From positions 1 through 64,000 of the forward strand of contig PNKH01000017.1 of assembly GCA_013822345.1 (NCBI GenBank): DNA of 64,000 bases, written 5' to 3'. This DNA is from Isosphaera sp. Lineage in GTDB: Bacteria > Planctomycetota > Planctomycetia > Gemmatales > Gemmataceae. The position numbers and the translations under genes are program-made. A model generated the notes under the pieces. That model was not told the origin of the DNA, ran no database searches, and was given only the letters and a program-made list of their open reading frames with translations. Below are positions 1 to 8,434 of this stretch, piece after piece. Position 1 is the stretch's first letter, and each line of letters begins with the position of its first letter.

Positions 1-235
1 CCGACAGTTCTTTGCCGGTGTGTGCCGTGTGGGCGGCGAGTTGGTCGTCCACACGACGGCCAACCCGCGCCGCGAGTTGGTAGCCGACGGACGGCGGCAG
101 GTGGGCCGCGACCCACGCCTCGACGGCCTCCTTGGCCTCGCCCAAGCCGACCCCGGCGGACGCCCGGTAGGCCACGATCGCCGCGACCGTGCGCCACCCC
201 CGGGCCAGTTCCGTCCACTGCTCGTCGGCATTCAT
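1..235 (-). CDS. Small L7/L12-tail-like protein, 3' end outside window
   Basis: The first 78 codons are visible from an ATG, with no stop before the window edge. The stretch AGVGLGEAKEAVEAW resembles the helix of the ribosomal protein L7/L12 C-terminal fold (pattern GLGLKEAKDLVE), which planctomycetes reuse in small proteins of unknown role. It starts 4 bases after the stop of the upstream oxidoreductase, so the two are probably co-transcribed. It is too short and incomplete to assign a function. Confidence 0.5.
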   Translation of the reverse strand, partial: MNADEQWTELARGWRTVAAIVAYRASAGVGLGEAKEAVEAWVAAHLPPSVGYQLAARVGRRVDDQLAAHTAHTGKELS

Positions 236-239
236 CTGC

Positions 240-1388
240 TCACCCCTTCGCCACATTTACCCACTTCTGGCTCTTGGCGGAATCCAGGATCGCGTCCAGC
301 ACGGACTGCGTCTCCAGCGCGTCGCGGAACGTCGGCCCCTCCGGCTTCCCGGTCTCAAGACCCTTGATGAAGTCCGCCACCTGGTGCGTGAAGCTCGCGT
401 CGTACCCGATCGACAGCCCCGGCACCCACCAGTTCCCCATGTACGGGTGGTCGCCGTCGGTCACGTGCACCGACTTCCACCCCCGCCCCCTCGCGTCCGG
501 GTCCTTGTAGTCGAAGATCTGCAGCCGGTGCAGGTCGTGCAGGTCCCAGAACAGCGACATGTCCTCCCCGTTGATCTCGAACGTGTACAGCGCCTTGTGC
601 CCACGCGCGTACCGCGTGCTCTCGAAGTTCGCCAGCGACCCGTTCTCGTAGCGGCCGATGAACGTGCAGGCGTCGTCGATCCCGACCTTCTCCACCTTCC
701 CGGTCAGGTTGTGCATCCGCTCCTTCACGAACGTCTCGGTCATCGCGCACACGCTCTCCAGCCGGCCGTTCAGCCAGATCGAGGTGTCGATGCAGTGGGC
801 CAAGAGGTCGCCGCTCACCCCGCTCCCGGCCGCCGCCACGTCCAGCCGCCACAGCCCCTGCCCGCCCTGCGGCAGCTCCGCCTTGATCGTCCAGTCCTGG
901 AGGAACTTCGCCCGGTAGTGGAACACCTTCCCGAGCCGGCCCTCGTCGACGATCCGCTTCGCCAGCGTCACCGCCGGGATGCGGCGGTAGTTGTACCACA
1001 CCATGTTCGGCACCCCGGCCTTCTCGACCGCCGCGACCATCTCCCGCCCCTCGGCCGCGTTCATGGCCAGCGGCTTCTCGCACAGGATCGCCTTCCCGTT
1101 CGCCGCCGCCGCCAGCGCGATCTCCTTGTGCAGGTTGTTCGGGGTGCAGATGTCGACGGCGTCGATGTCCGGCCGCTCGACCAGCTTCCGCCAGTCGGTC
1201 TCGACCGACTCGTACCCCCACTGGTCGGCGAACGCCCTGGCCTTGTCCGGGTCCCGGGCGCACGCCGCCTTCAGCACCACCTGGTGGTCGGACGGGAAGA
1301 ACTGGCCGACCTGCCGGTACGCGTTCGAGTGCGCCCGGCCCATGAACCCGTACCCGATCATGCCGACCCGGAGCTGCTTCTTGGCCAT
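240..1388 (-). CDS. Gfo/Idh/MocA-family oxidoreductase, cytoplasmic
   Basis: The 382-residue protein opens with a Rossmann nucleotide-binding loop (G12-Y-G14-F-M-G17) and carries the family EKP motif at residues 104-106, where the lysine is expected to act in NAD(P)-dependent sugar or cyclitol oxidation. I start at MAKKQ because the Rossmann strand follows at once and the upstream in-frame residues look like translated spacer. There is no signal peptide, unlike the two Tat-type members at 13.6 and 50.7 kb. The substrate cannot be read from sequence. It probably shares a transcript with the small downstream gene. Confidence 0.92.
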   Translation of the reverse strand: MAKKQLRVGMIGYGFMGRAHSNAYRQVGQFFPSDHQVVLKAACARDPDKARAFADQWGYESVETDWRKLVERPDIDAVDICTPNNLHKEIALAAAANGKAILCEKPLAMNAAEGREMVAAVEKAGVPNMVWYNYRRIPAVTLAKRIVDEGRLGKVFHYRAKFLQDWTIKAELPQGGQGLWRLDVAAAGSGVSGDLLAHCIDTSIWLNGRLESVCAMTETFVKERMHNLTGKVEKVGIDDACTFIGRYENGSLANFESTRYARGHKALYTFEINGEDMSLFWDLHDLHRLQIFDYKDPDARGRGWKSVHVTDGDHPYMGNWWVPGLSIGYDASFTHQVADFIKGLETGKPEGPTFRDALETQSVLDAILDSAKSQKWVNVAKG

Positions 1389-1508
1389 GGAGGTGACCCG
1401 TGAGGGGAGGTTGCTCCGGACACGATACCGGGGGCGAACGGCCCCGGCCACGACCCGCTACAATGACCCCGCCCCGCCCCCGCCCCGACCCCCGGTGCCG
1501 CCCCCGCG

Positions 1509-2783
1509 ATGACCGCCACCCGCCTCGCCGCGGCCGCCCTGCTGCTCGCCGCCCTCCCGGCGGCCGCCGCGGCCCAGCCGGAGAACGACACCTGCCCGGT
1601 CATCCCGGGGGAGAAGGCCCTGCCCGAGTTCCGGGCCGAGTACGGAGGGCGGGCGGTCTACTTCTGCTGCGCCGCCTGCGTCCGCGAGTTCCAGGCCAAC
1701 CCCGGGGCGTACCTGAAGGACTTGCCCCAGCCCCCGGCCGGCCGCCCGGCGCCGGGCGACGGCGACCGGACCGGGTCGTGGTGGGCCGGGGCGGTGCTCG
1801 CCGTCGCCGGGTTCTGCGACCGCCACCCGGTCGCGGTCGTCGGGGCGGTCGCCGCCCTCCTCCTGACCGCCACCGCCGCCGCGTTCCACCACCGCCTCAC
1901 CCGCCGCCGCACCCCGGGTCGGGTCGCCCGGGCGCTCGGGCTGGTGGCCCGGCCGAGCACCTTCCTGCTGCTGGTCGCGGCGGCGGCGGGAGCCGACCTG
2001 TGGGCGGCGAAGGACCGGGCGGAGGCGGAGGTCGCCCGACTGCAAGCCGCCCCGGCCGCGGCGGCGGCGGACCCCGGGGCGGCCGGGTATCGGCACCTGG
2101 AGAAGGTGCTCCACTACGCGTGGCCGCACGGGCTCCACGCCCTGCCGCGCGGCACCTCGAACACGTGGTATCGGGGGAACGACGAGCGGTCCGACGCCCT
2201 GTTCAACGGCGGGAACTACCGGACCGCCACCTACCACCTGTCGCTCCGGGCGGCCGACGGGCGGGAGGTGGCGGCCGGGGACGCGGCCGGGGACCAGGCC
2301 CTGGCGGTCCGGTTCCGGATCGTCCGGGCCCCGAACACGTCCCCGCAGCTGTTCGCCAAGGGGCAGATGTCGAAGGTGTTCTTCTCCCGCCCGGACCCGG
2401 CCCAGGGGACGGCCCGGCTGACCACCGTCCGCCCGGACTGGGAGTGGACGGTCGACCTCCCGGTCGGGTCGGCCCCGGGGAATGGGGTGCAGGAACTCCG
2501 CGGGCTGTGGCTCCTGTTCCAGGGGGAGGCGGGCGACCCGCCGCCGCTGGACGGGGCCGTCTGCCACCACTACGTCCAGTACGTCCTCCACTTCCGGGAC
2601 GGCCGGCTCGACGACCGGTCGGTGGTGTGGATGATGTCGGTGTTCCCGAGCCCGAAGCTGCTCGGGGCGGACGCCGACCCGGAGTGGTTCAGCGACCGGC
2701 CGATCCCGGAGATCCCGGACGGGAAGGCGGCCACCGACCCGAAGCTGGTCGGGGTCGACCCGCCGGCCGGGGGGAAGAAATAG
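1509..2783 (+). CDS. Secreted or membrane YHS-domain protein
   Basis: The 424-residue protein has a signal peptide (about 1-22) and then a YHS-type metal-binding module: C29-P-V, followed by Y-F-C53-C54-A-A-C57 and F-x-x-N-P-x-x-Y. One or two hydrophobic segments follow (about 96-130 and 145-165). The remaining 250 residues form a soluble domain I do not recognise. YHS modules occur in heavy-metal handling proteins; a metal role here is inference. Its 3' end faces the serine hydrolase gene across a long palindrome. Confidence 0.75.
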   Translation: MTATRLAAAALLLAALPAAAAAQPENDTCPVIPGEKALPEFRAEYGGRAVYFCCAACVREFQANPGAYLKDLPQPPAGRPAPGDGDRTGSWWAGAVLAVAGFCDRHPVAVVGAVAALLLTATAAAFHHRLTRRRTPGRVARALGLVARPSTFLLLVAAAAGADLWAAKDRAEAEVARLQAAPAAAAADPGAAGYRHLEKVLHYAWPHGLHALPRGTSNTWYRGNDERSDALFNGGNYRTATYHLSLRAADGREVAAGDAAGDQALAVRFRIVRAPNTSPQLFAKGQMSKVFFSRPDPAQGTARLTTVRPDWEWTVDLPVGSAPGNGVQELRGLWLLFQGEAGDPPPLDGAVCHHYVQYVLHFRDGRLDDRSVVWMMSVFPSPKLLGADADPEWFSDRPIPEIPDGKAATDPKLVGVDPPAGGKK

Positions 2784-2824
2784 GGCGGGTTTCAGGACCG
2801 TGTCGCGGGTCGGGGGTGCGGATG

Positions 2825-2893
2825 CCGGGCCGCCACGGAGGGCGGCCCCTACCGAAGGGGACCCGGTAGGGGCCGCCCTCCGTGGCGGCCCGG
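2825..2893. repeat. 29-bp perfect inverted repeat at convergent junction
   Basis: Arms 2825-2853 and 2865-2893 are exact reverse complements around an 11-base loop. The hairpin lies between the stops of the YHS gene (+) and the serine hydrolase gene (-). It could terminate both transcripts. It is far longer than a normal intrinsic terminator and belongs to the palindromic repeats described in the findings. Confidence 0.9.
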
Positions 2894-2945
2894 CGACGCT
2901 GTTCCAACCCGCGACACCTACCCGAGAGGCGCTCCGGGGCCAAGT

Positions 2946-3812
2946 CTACTTCTTGTCCGGCGCCCCGCCGAAGTGCTCGACCACCTCCTTGGCCACGTTC
3001 GCCAGCAGCAGCTCGGCGGCGTTGTCCTTCGCCCAGCGCTTGTCCTCGTTCTGGGTGGTCAGGACGCACAGGGCGACCGGGCCGGCCTTCGTGTACGCGA
3101 TCCCGGCTTCCGTGCGGGCATCACTGACCGCCCCGGTCTTGTGGGCGAGCGCCACCCCCGCCGGCAGAAACCGGGCGAACATCTCCTTGTCGTCGCACGC
3201 CCTCAGGTGCCGCAGCATCTCCTTGCACGCGTCCGCCGACACCACCTTCCCCGCCTCGATCAGCTCCAGCAGCTGCACCGTCTCCCGGGCGGTGGTCGAG
3301 CCGAGGCCGTACGTCTTCGACCGCTCCGGGTCGACCGTCGTCTTCGACCCCTTGAACACCTGGGCGTTGACCCGCGTCTCGGCCATCCCGAGCGTCTTCA
3401 TCCGCTCGTTCGTGGACGGGATGGCGATCTGGTCGAGGACCAGGTTCGTGGCCGTGTTGTCGGAGAAGACGATCATCAGCCGGACGGCGTCCTTCAGCGG
3501 GAACGTCGCCCCGTCGGAGAAGTGCGGGGTGAGGATGCCGCTGCCGGGGACCTTGTCGTCCTTCTTGAGGGTCAGGGTGGTGTCGAACTTGACCTTCCCC
3601 TCCTCGGCCTGCCAGAACGCCTCGACCATGACCGGGAGCTTGATCAGGCTGGCGGTCGGCATCACCTCGTCGGCGGCCAGGTAGAACTCCTCGCCGGTCT
3701 TGAGGTTCTTGACCGCGACCGCCACCTTCCCCTTGTGGGCCTTGGCGAGCGGGGCGATCCGGGCCTCGAGGGTCGGGGCCGGGGCGAGGAGGAGCACGGC
3801 GAGCGCGAGCAT
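2946..3812 (-). CDS. Class A beta-lactamase-like serine hydrolase
   Basis: The 288-residue secreted protein keeps the penicillin-recognising signatures in order: S55-L-I-K58 (nucleophile and general base), S117-D-N119 and K225-T-G227. I see no clear ExxLN omega-loop motif (Glu166 in class A enzymes), so it may be a DD-peptidase-like or divergent hydrolase rather than a working beta-lactamase. The ATG is chosen because it has a GGGGA ribosome site and leads straight into a signal peptide; a GTG eight codons upstream (3836) is the alternative. It lies downstream of the amidotransferase gene. Confidence 0.85.
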   Translation of the reverse strand: MLALAVLLLAPAPTLEARIAPLAKAHKGKVAVAVKNLKTGEEFYLAADEVMPTASLIKLPVMVEAFWQAEEGKVKFDTTLTLKKDDKVPGSGILTPHFSDGATFPLKDAVRLMIVFSDNTATNLVLDQIAIPSTNERMKTLGMAETRVNAQVFKGSKTTVDPERSKTYGLGSTTARETVQLLELIEAGKVVSADACKEMLRHLRACDDKEMFARFLPAGVALAHKTGAVSDARTEAGIAYTKAGPVALCVLTTQNEDKRWAKDNAAELLLANVAKEVVEHFGGAPDKK

Positions 3813-3872
3813 AAGCGTCCCCGAAGCACGAGGCACCGGCAGGTGCGCCGGTGCCGAAGACGGAACGGTTAG

Positions 3873-3891
3873 CGACGCTTCGCAGAAGCGT
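3873..3891. terminator. Hairpin downstream of the amidotransferase gene
   Basis: GACGCTT (3873-3879) pairs with AAGCGTC (3885-3891) across a 5-base loop, just past the stop of the amidotransferase gene on the minus strand. The flanking GGTTAGCGACGC is repeated at another gene end near 14846. There is no T-tract, so this is a probable 3'-end hairpin rather than a classical terminator. Confidence 0.45.
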
Positions 3892-3898
3892 CACCGAC

Positions 3899-4639
3899 TC
3901 ACGCGGCGGCGGCCGCGAACGCGGTGAACAGCCGGGCCATCCCGGGGCTGGTGTCCGTCAACTCCTCGGGGTGCCACTGGACGGCGACCAGGAACTGGTC
4001 CCCGGTCCCCTCGACCGCCTCGACGATCCCGTCCGGGGCGTGGGCGGTGGCGGCCAGGGACGGGGCGAGGTCCTTGACCGCCTGGTGGTGCATGCTGTTC
4101 ACCGGCACCACCGCCTCGCCGAGGATCCTGCCGAGCCGCGACCCGGGCTTCACCGCCACGTCGTGGGCGAGATACTTCCGGCTCGGCTGGGCGGGGGTCG
4201 GGAAGTAGTCGTGCTTCAGCGCGGCCGGCACCTGGGCGGCGACGTCCTGGTACAGCGTCCCGCCGCAGGCGACGTTCAGGATCTGGAGCCCGCGGCAGAC
4301 GGCGAGGACCGGCAGCCCGCGGTCGAGGGCGTGCTTGAGCAGGGCGATCTCGACCGCGTCGCGGTCGGCGTCGGTGGTGCCGCACAGCGGGGTCTTCGGC
4401 TCGCCGTACCGGGCCGGGTCGACGTCCACCCCGCCGGTGATGAACACGGCGTCGAGGCGGTCGAAGATGGCGGCGAGGGTGTCGGGGTCGTGGGGGACGA
4501 GCGGGATGAGCCACGGGACGCCGCCGACCTTGCGGAGCTCCTCGACGTAGCTGTGGCCCATGAGCCAGCACGCCTGCCGCTCGCCGGGGACGGCGGGGAG
4601 GGTCTGGGTGGCGATCCCGATGACGGGGCGGCGGGGCAT
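3899..4639 (-). CDS. Class I glutamine amidotransferase, PuuD-like
   Basis: The 246-residue protein matches gamma-glutamyl-gamma-aminobutyrate hydrolase-type amidotransferases. C115 sits in the nucleophile elbow LAVCRGLQ and the remaining dyad is H223/E225 in VQWHPEE. An ITGGVDVDP segment precedes the elbow, as in the PuuD group. The expected reaction is hydrolysis of a gamma-glutamyl amide in the cytoplasm. The chosen ATG begins MPRRPVIGIA, the usual family N-terminus, although the frame stays open upstream. It is followed by the serine hydrolase gene on the same strand. Confidence 0.9.
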   Translation of the reverse strand: MPRRPVIGIATQTLPAVPGERQACWLMGHSYVEELRKVGGVPWLIPLVPHDPDTLAAIFDRLDAVFITGGVDVDPARYGEPKTPLCGTTDADRDAVEIALLKHALDRGLPVLAVCRGLQILNVACGGTLYQDVAAQVPAALKHDYFPTPAQPSRKYLAHDVAVKPGSRLGRILGEAVVPVNSMHHQAVKDLAPSLAATAHAPDGIVEAVEGTGDQFLVAVQWHPEELTDTSPGMARLFTAFAAAAA

Positions 4640-4899
4640 GCGGCGGGTTCTCCCGGCACGACGGCTCGGCGGGGCGCGCACCGGCCCCGGGTGGAGAGGT
4701 GCAACTACGATACCACGCCGGCCGGGCGGGTGTCCACCGTGATGCCGGGTCGGGTGTTGCGTCGGCCGCCGGGACCGCGTACGCTGACCCTTGACTTCCC
4801 GGCCTCGTCCAGCTCGCTGCCTTGCAGCAGGGTGATGTTGCGTCACCCGAGAGCTTGCCCGACGACGCCGCGCGGGGACGGCTGTTCCAGCACCGCGGT

Positions 4900-4984
4900 C
4901 GCGAAGCTTCCTCATGGCTGAGGAGCGGGCTGGGACAACCTCGCGGGCCGCGGTTCCGCTCCTCAGCCATGAGGAAGCTTCGCG
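4900..4984. repeat. 29-bp perfect inverted repeat
   Basis: Arms 4900-4928 and 4956-4984 are exact reverse complements around a 27-base loop. They lie in the 474-bp non-coding gap between two minus-strand genes (4640-5113). The rest of this gap holds a second palindrome and about 250 bases with no gene, presumably including the promoter of the amidotransferase gene. Confidence 0.9.
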
Positions 4985-5044
4985 GCGGTGCCGTGAGCCG
5001 TCCGCGCCACAGGTCTCGAAGTGGGCGGGGCCGGGAAGTCTCTT

Positions 5045-5111
5045 CCGGCGAGCCGGGAGCGTGAGCGACCGGAGGACGTTCCTCCGGTCGCTCACGCTCC
5101 CGGCTCGCCGG
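5045..5111. repeat. 32-bp inverted repeat with 3-base loop
   Basis: Arms 5045-5076 and 5080-5111 pair fully around CGT. The structure ends two bases before the stop codon of the ATP-grasp gene, so it is the 3' hairpin of that transcript. The arm core is AGCCGGGAGCGTGAGCGACC. It differs in sequence from the palindrome 60 bases away. Confidence 0.9.
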
Positions 5112-5113
5112 CG

Positions 5114-6307
5114 CTAGTGGCTCACCTTGTCCGCCGCCGGCAGCACCGCGTGGAAGTCGCGGGCGATCCGCTCGGTGTAATCGGTCAGCAGTTGCTCGAT
5201 CCGCTCCGGGGTGTCGGCGGCGAGGACGAACCCGACGTGGTGCTCCTTGTCGAGCCGGTCCACGACCTCCGGGTCGGCGAACCCGCTCGTGTCCGGGTGC
5301 TGCTGCCGGGCGAGCGAGATCACCACCCCGCCGTACCGCTGCTTGAGTGGCGGGAGGCGGTAGTCGGCGGTCCCGCGGGCGGCCTCCAGCCTGGCCCACT
5401 CGGCCCACAGGTTCACCCCGGTCGCGTGCTCCACCATCTCCGCGGTGTTCGCCCCGCCGACCCGGGCGCTGGTCTCGATGAAGTAGAACCGGCCGTCCGC
5501 GTGGGCCCGCATGAACTCGGTGTGCGACGCCCCCCACCCGAGGCCGAACCCGGCGAGCAGGTCGGCGTTGACCCGCCGCAGCTCGGCGACCTCCGGCCGG
5601 TCGCGCGGGACGGTGCGGGTGGCGTAGATGCCGCCGCCCTGGTACACGTCCAGCAGCGGCTTGCGGTACGCGTTCGCCTCGGCGAACACCACCTCCCCGT
5701 CGGCGGACAGCGAGTCGACGTGGTACAGGTCGCCGGGGACCATCTGCTCGACCAGGTGGAACGACCGGTCGTCGCCGAGCTCGTGGACCCGCCGCCACAC
5801 GTCGTCCGGGGTGTGGGCCTTGCGGATCCCGGCCGCCGACGCCTCGCTCCGCGGCTTCACCAGCCACGGGCCGGGCACCCGGGCCAGGAACTCGGACAAC
5901 TCGGCGTCGTTGAAGAGCGGGGCGAACTCGGGCTGGAGGACGCCGAGTTCGCGGGCCGCGACCCGCATCGCCAGCTTGTCCCGGAACAGCCGGGCGTCCG
6001 AGTCGCCGGGGCCGGTGTCGGTCATCCGGAGGTGCTCGCGGAGGCCGGCGGCGACCTCCACGTCGAAGTCGTCGAGGGCGACGACCCGGTCGACCCGGCG
6101 GGACCGGGTCAGGTACGAGACGGCGTTCACCAGCCCGCGGCGGTCGTGGAAGTTGTCGACCGCGAGCACGTCGGCGCAGGCGTGCCGGGCCCACGGCTCG
6201 CGGAGGGCCTGCTCGATCGTCAGCAGGTACACCGCGTGCCCGTCCGCGTGCAACTGCTCGAGGAACCGGTTCCCCTTGAAGTAGCTCGCCAGGCAGAGGA
6301 AGTTCAT
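5114..6307 (-). CDS. ATP-grasp enzyme
   Basis: The 397-residue protein has the layout of carboxylate-amine ligases of the ATP-grasp fold. The central part contains PWLVKPRSEASAAGIRK (ATP-binding lysine and flexible loop), then a glutamate-rich VEQMVPGDLYHVDS strand. The metal-binding end FIETSARVGG follows. The N-terminal Rossmann-like domain begins at MNFLCLASYFKG, which sets the start. Such enzymes join a carboxylate to an amine or other nucleophile. The substrate cannot be told. The gene lies between repeats and upstream of the amidotransferase, which might use its product (inference). Confidence 0.85.
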   Translation of the reverse strand: MNFLCLASYFKGNRFLEQLHADGHAVYLLTIEQALREPWARHACADVLAVDNFHDRRGLVNAVSYLTRSRRVDRVVALDDFDVEVAAGLREHLRMTDTGPGDSDARLFRDKLAMRVAARELGVLQPEFAPLFNDAELSEFLARVPGPWLVKPRSEASAAGIRKAHTPDDVWRRVHELGDDRSFHLVEQMVPGDLYHVDSLSADGEVVFAEANAYRKPLLDVYQGGGIYATRTVPRDRPEVAELRRVNADLLAGFGLGWGASHTEFMRAHADGRFYFIETSARVGGANTAEMVEHATGVNLWAEWARLEAARGTADYRLPPLKQRYGGVVISLARQQHPDTSGFADPEVVDRLDKEHHVGFVLAADTPERIEQLLTDYTERIARDFHAVLPAADKVSH

Positions 6308-6314
6308 GATCGAG

Positions 6315-6395
6315 AGTGATGAGTGATGAGTGATGAGTGATGAGTATACAGCCGGCCGGACCGGACTCATCACTCATTACTCACCACTCATCACT
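6315..6395. repeat. Heptamer tandem repeats in opposing orientation
   Basis: AGTGATG is repeated 4.4 times at 6315-6345. A degenerate reverse-complement array (ACTCATC, ACTCATT, ACTCACC, ACTCATC) occupies 6365-6395. The left array is the leader of the ATP-grasp gene. The right array overlaps the end of the membrane-protein gene and encodes its last residues and stop. Confidence 0.9.
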
Positions 6396-7972
6396 TTTTG
6401 GAACAGCACCGCCCGGCGGCCGCGGGCGAACACCCGCCACTCGTCCGGGCGGGACAGCAGGTACCGCTCGACCGGCGGCGCCTCCTTCGGGTGTGTCATC
6501 ACCAGCGCCCAGTCGAACCGGTACCGGGCGTGCCACCCCTCGAACACCGGCCCGAGCTCGCCCGGCGGCCGGCCGATCGCGTCGGCGTAGTCCTCGATCC
6601 ACCGGTCCCCGTACAGCTCGCACCGGTCGTCCATGAACACCTTCAGCCGCGGGGCGTGGTAGATCAGGTAGCCGCCGAGGTTCGCGTCGTTGAACACCCG
6701 GGCGCCGGGCCGGTCGACGAACGTGGCGACGTACGGGGTGAGGTCGGTCGGGACGAAGTCCGGGTCGAGCCGGGCCCACCCGTGGCCGACGACCGGGACC
6801 GGGACGCGGGTCGCCTGGAGCCCGAGCGCCAGCAGGACGGCGGCCGCCGGCACGGCGGCCCACCGCACCCCGGGCCGCGGCGGCGGGTCGTCGCGGGCCA
6901 GCGACCCGTCGCCGTACCGGACCAGCAGCCGGTGCCAGACGGTGTGCCGCCACAGGTCGGCGGCGGCGACCGCGGCCGTGACCGCGAACAGCGGCCCCTG
7001 CCGGATGCCCTTGAAGCTCAGCGCGAGCCACACGAGCGGGATCAGCCAGGTGACGCGGAGCTTCGGGAGGGCGCCGGCGAGGAGCACGAGGTACGCCGCC
7101 CCGGACGCGACCACCGCGAGGCCGACCGGGGTGGCCGGGTCGAGCGGCATGTGCTCGTGGATCACCCGCGGGAGCACCTCCGAGGCGACGATCCGCCGCC
7201 AGATGCGGAGCATCTCCAGCCCGTGCGGGTTGACGAACGGCGTCAGCAGGCAGGCGACGACGATGCCGCCGAGGAGGAATGCGGTCCGCCAGTCGCGGAT
7301 CGGCGAACCGCGACCGTCAGGGAGCGGGTGTCCGTCGCGTCGCCCGCCGACACCCGCTCCCTGACGGTCGCGGTTCGCCAGGAAGAGGACGCCCCACCCG
7401 GCGACGGCGAGGCCGAGGGTCATCGTTCCGCCGAGCACCCCGCCGTGCAGGTTCGTCCACAGCACGAACAGCGGGACGAGGCCGAGGAGCCGCCAGGCGG
7501 AGCGCCGGCCGGCCTCGTAGTCGACGACGCACATCATCGTCCACCCGAGGAGGGCGACGGTGAACATGTGCGGGCGGACGAAGTAGTGGAACGCCCCGAC
7601 GAACAGGGCCCCGCCGACGACGAGGGCGGCGAGGACCGGCCCCATCCCGCCCTCGACGCACCGGCGGAAGATCAGGGTGTAGAGGGCGGCGAGGCCGGCG
7701 GCGAAGGCGAGGAGGAGGGTGTCGAGTCCGCCGGCGCGGTGGGCGAGGGCCATGAGCACCTCCGCCCCCCACTGCTGCGGCACCCACCGGACGCCCTCGA
7801 ACGTGTAGCTGAACGGGTCGGTCTGCGGCATCCCGGTGGTCAGGATGATCTCGCCGACGGTGACGTGCCAGAGCGACCCGGGGTCGTAGAACCCGCGCTC
7901 CCGGAAGGCGACGAGGAGCAGCAGCCAGGCGGCGAGGAAGAACGCCGTCTCGGCGCGGAACGGGCGGGACAC
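6377..7972 (-). CDS. Polytopic membrane protein with palindrome-encoded insert
   Basis: The 531-residue protein has about nine or ten hydrophobic helices in its first 400 residues, then a soluble tail with NDANLGGYLIYH and MDDRCELYGDRW. This resembles planctomycete membrane proteins near the PMT/GT-C fold; I cannot name an activity. Around residue 200 it contains a 26-residue polar insert (including DRQGAGV and PLPDGRGS) encoded entirely by a perfect DNA palindrome. The last residues before the stop are encoded by the heptamer array. Its neighbour downstream is the ATP-grasp gene. Confidence 0.8.
   Translation of the reverse strand: MSRPFRAETAFFLAAWLLLLVAFRERGFYDPGSLWHVTVGEIILTTGMPQTDPFSYTFEGVRWVPQQWGAEVLMALAHRAGGLDTLLLAFAAGLAALYTLIFRRCVEGGMGPVLAALVVGGALFVGAFHYFVRPHMFTVALLGWTMMCVVDYEAGRRSAWRLLGLVPLFVLWTNLHGGVLGGTMTLGLAVAGWGVLFLANRDRQGAGVGGRRDGHPLPDGRGSPIRDWRTAFLLGGIVVACLLTPFVNPHGLEMLRIWRRIVASEVLPRVIHEHMPLDPATPVGLAVVASGAAYLVLLAGALPKLRVTWLIPLVWLALSFKGIRQGPLFAVTAAVAAADLWRHTVWHRLLVRYGDGSLARDDPPPRPGVRWAAVPAAAVLLALGLQATRVPVPVVGHGWARLDPDFVPTDLTPYVATFVDRPGARVFNDANLGGYLIYHAPRLKVFMDDRCELYGDRWIEDYADAIGRPPGELGPVFEGWHARYRFDWALVMTHPKEAPPVERYLLSRPDEWRVFARGRRAVLFQKVMSGE
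7302..7379. repeat. 31-bp perfect palindrome inserted in frame in a gene
   Basis: Arms 7302-7332 and 7349-7379 are exact reverse complements around a 16-base loop. The 78-bp element is a multiple of three and lies inside the membrane-protein gene without breaking the frame. It encodes a hydrophilic loop between two predicted helices. Confidence 0.92.
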
Positions 7973-8032
7973 GGCGGGCTCTCCGGCGGCCGGGCGACGG
8001 CTGCCGGAAGCGTAGAACGGGATTCGGGCGGG

Positions 8033-8413
8033 TCAGCGGGTCAGGACGAGGGGGTGCTCCTGCGGCTCCCGGGTGACGGCGACGGTCAGCTCGGACCGGG
8101 CCGGGTCGGCGTACCGGGCCGGGAGTTCGACGTACTTCCCTCCGGCCTTCGCCCGCCCCGCCTCGTCCACCTCGGGCGCGGTGACCACCAGCACCTTGCA
8201 CGGGCCGAGCGGGGGGGCCTCGACCGCGTACCTCCCGTCGACGACCTCGCCGTTCCTCGCCCGGCCGTCGGCCCCGACCAGGGTGACGGCCCCCGACCGG
8301 AGCGGCCGGCCGTCGAAGGTGACGGTCCCGGACACGGTCCCCCCCCACTCCTCCGCGGTCCCGCACCCGGCCGCGGCGACCAGGGCGGCGGCGAGAACCA
8401 GTCTCGGGGTCAT
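8033..8413 (-). CDS. Small lipoprotein, carboxypeptidase-regulatory-like fold
   Basis: The 126-residue precursor has a short hydrophobic leader ending in the lipobox-like AAAGC17, so Cys17 is the likely lipidation site. The body, starting VSGTVTFDGRPLRSG, matches the beta-sandwich repeat that planctomycetes often encode next to DUF1559 proteins. It lies 21 bases downstream of the DUF1559 stop on the same strand, so the two are probably one operon and both act in the periplasm or envelope. The specific role is unknown. Confidence 0.75.
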   Translation of the reverse strand: MTPRLVLAAALVAAAGCGTAEEWGGTVSGTVTFDGRPLRSGAVTLVGADGRARNGEVVDGRYAVEAPPLGPCKVLVVTAPEVDEAGRAKAGGKYVELPARYADPARSELTVAVTREPQEHPLVLTR

Positions 8414-8434
8414 GTCGCCCTCCGGGGCCGGGGG

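Noticed and set aside
189-1403. Long plus-strand open frame across the first oxidoreductase gene
   Set aside because: It is antisense to a gene with clear Rossmann and EKP motifs and encodes an Arg/Pro/His-rich sequence with no domain. Such frames come from the high GC.
3891-6377. Single 828-codon minus-strand frame
   Set aside because: It crosses two palindromes and two better-supported genes (amidotransferase and ATP-grasp) in another frame and has no family features.
6315-6395. CRISPR array
   Set aside because: The repeats are 7 bases long and contiguous with no spacers; no cas genes are present in the window.
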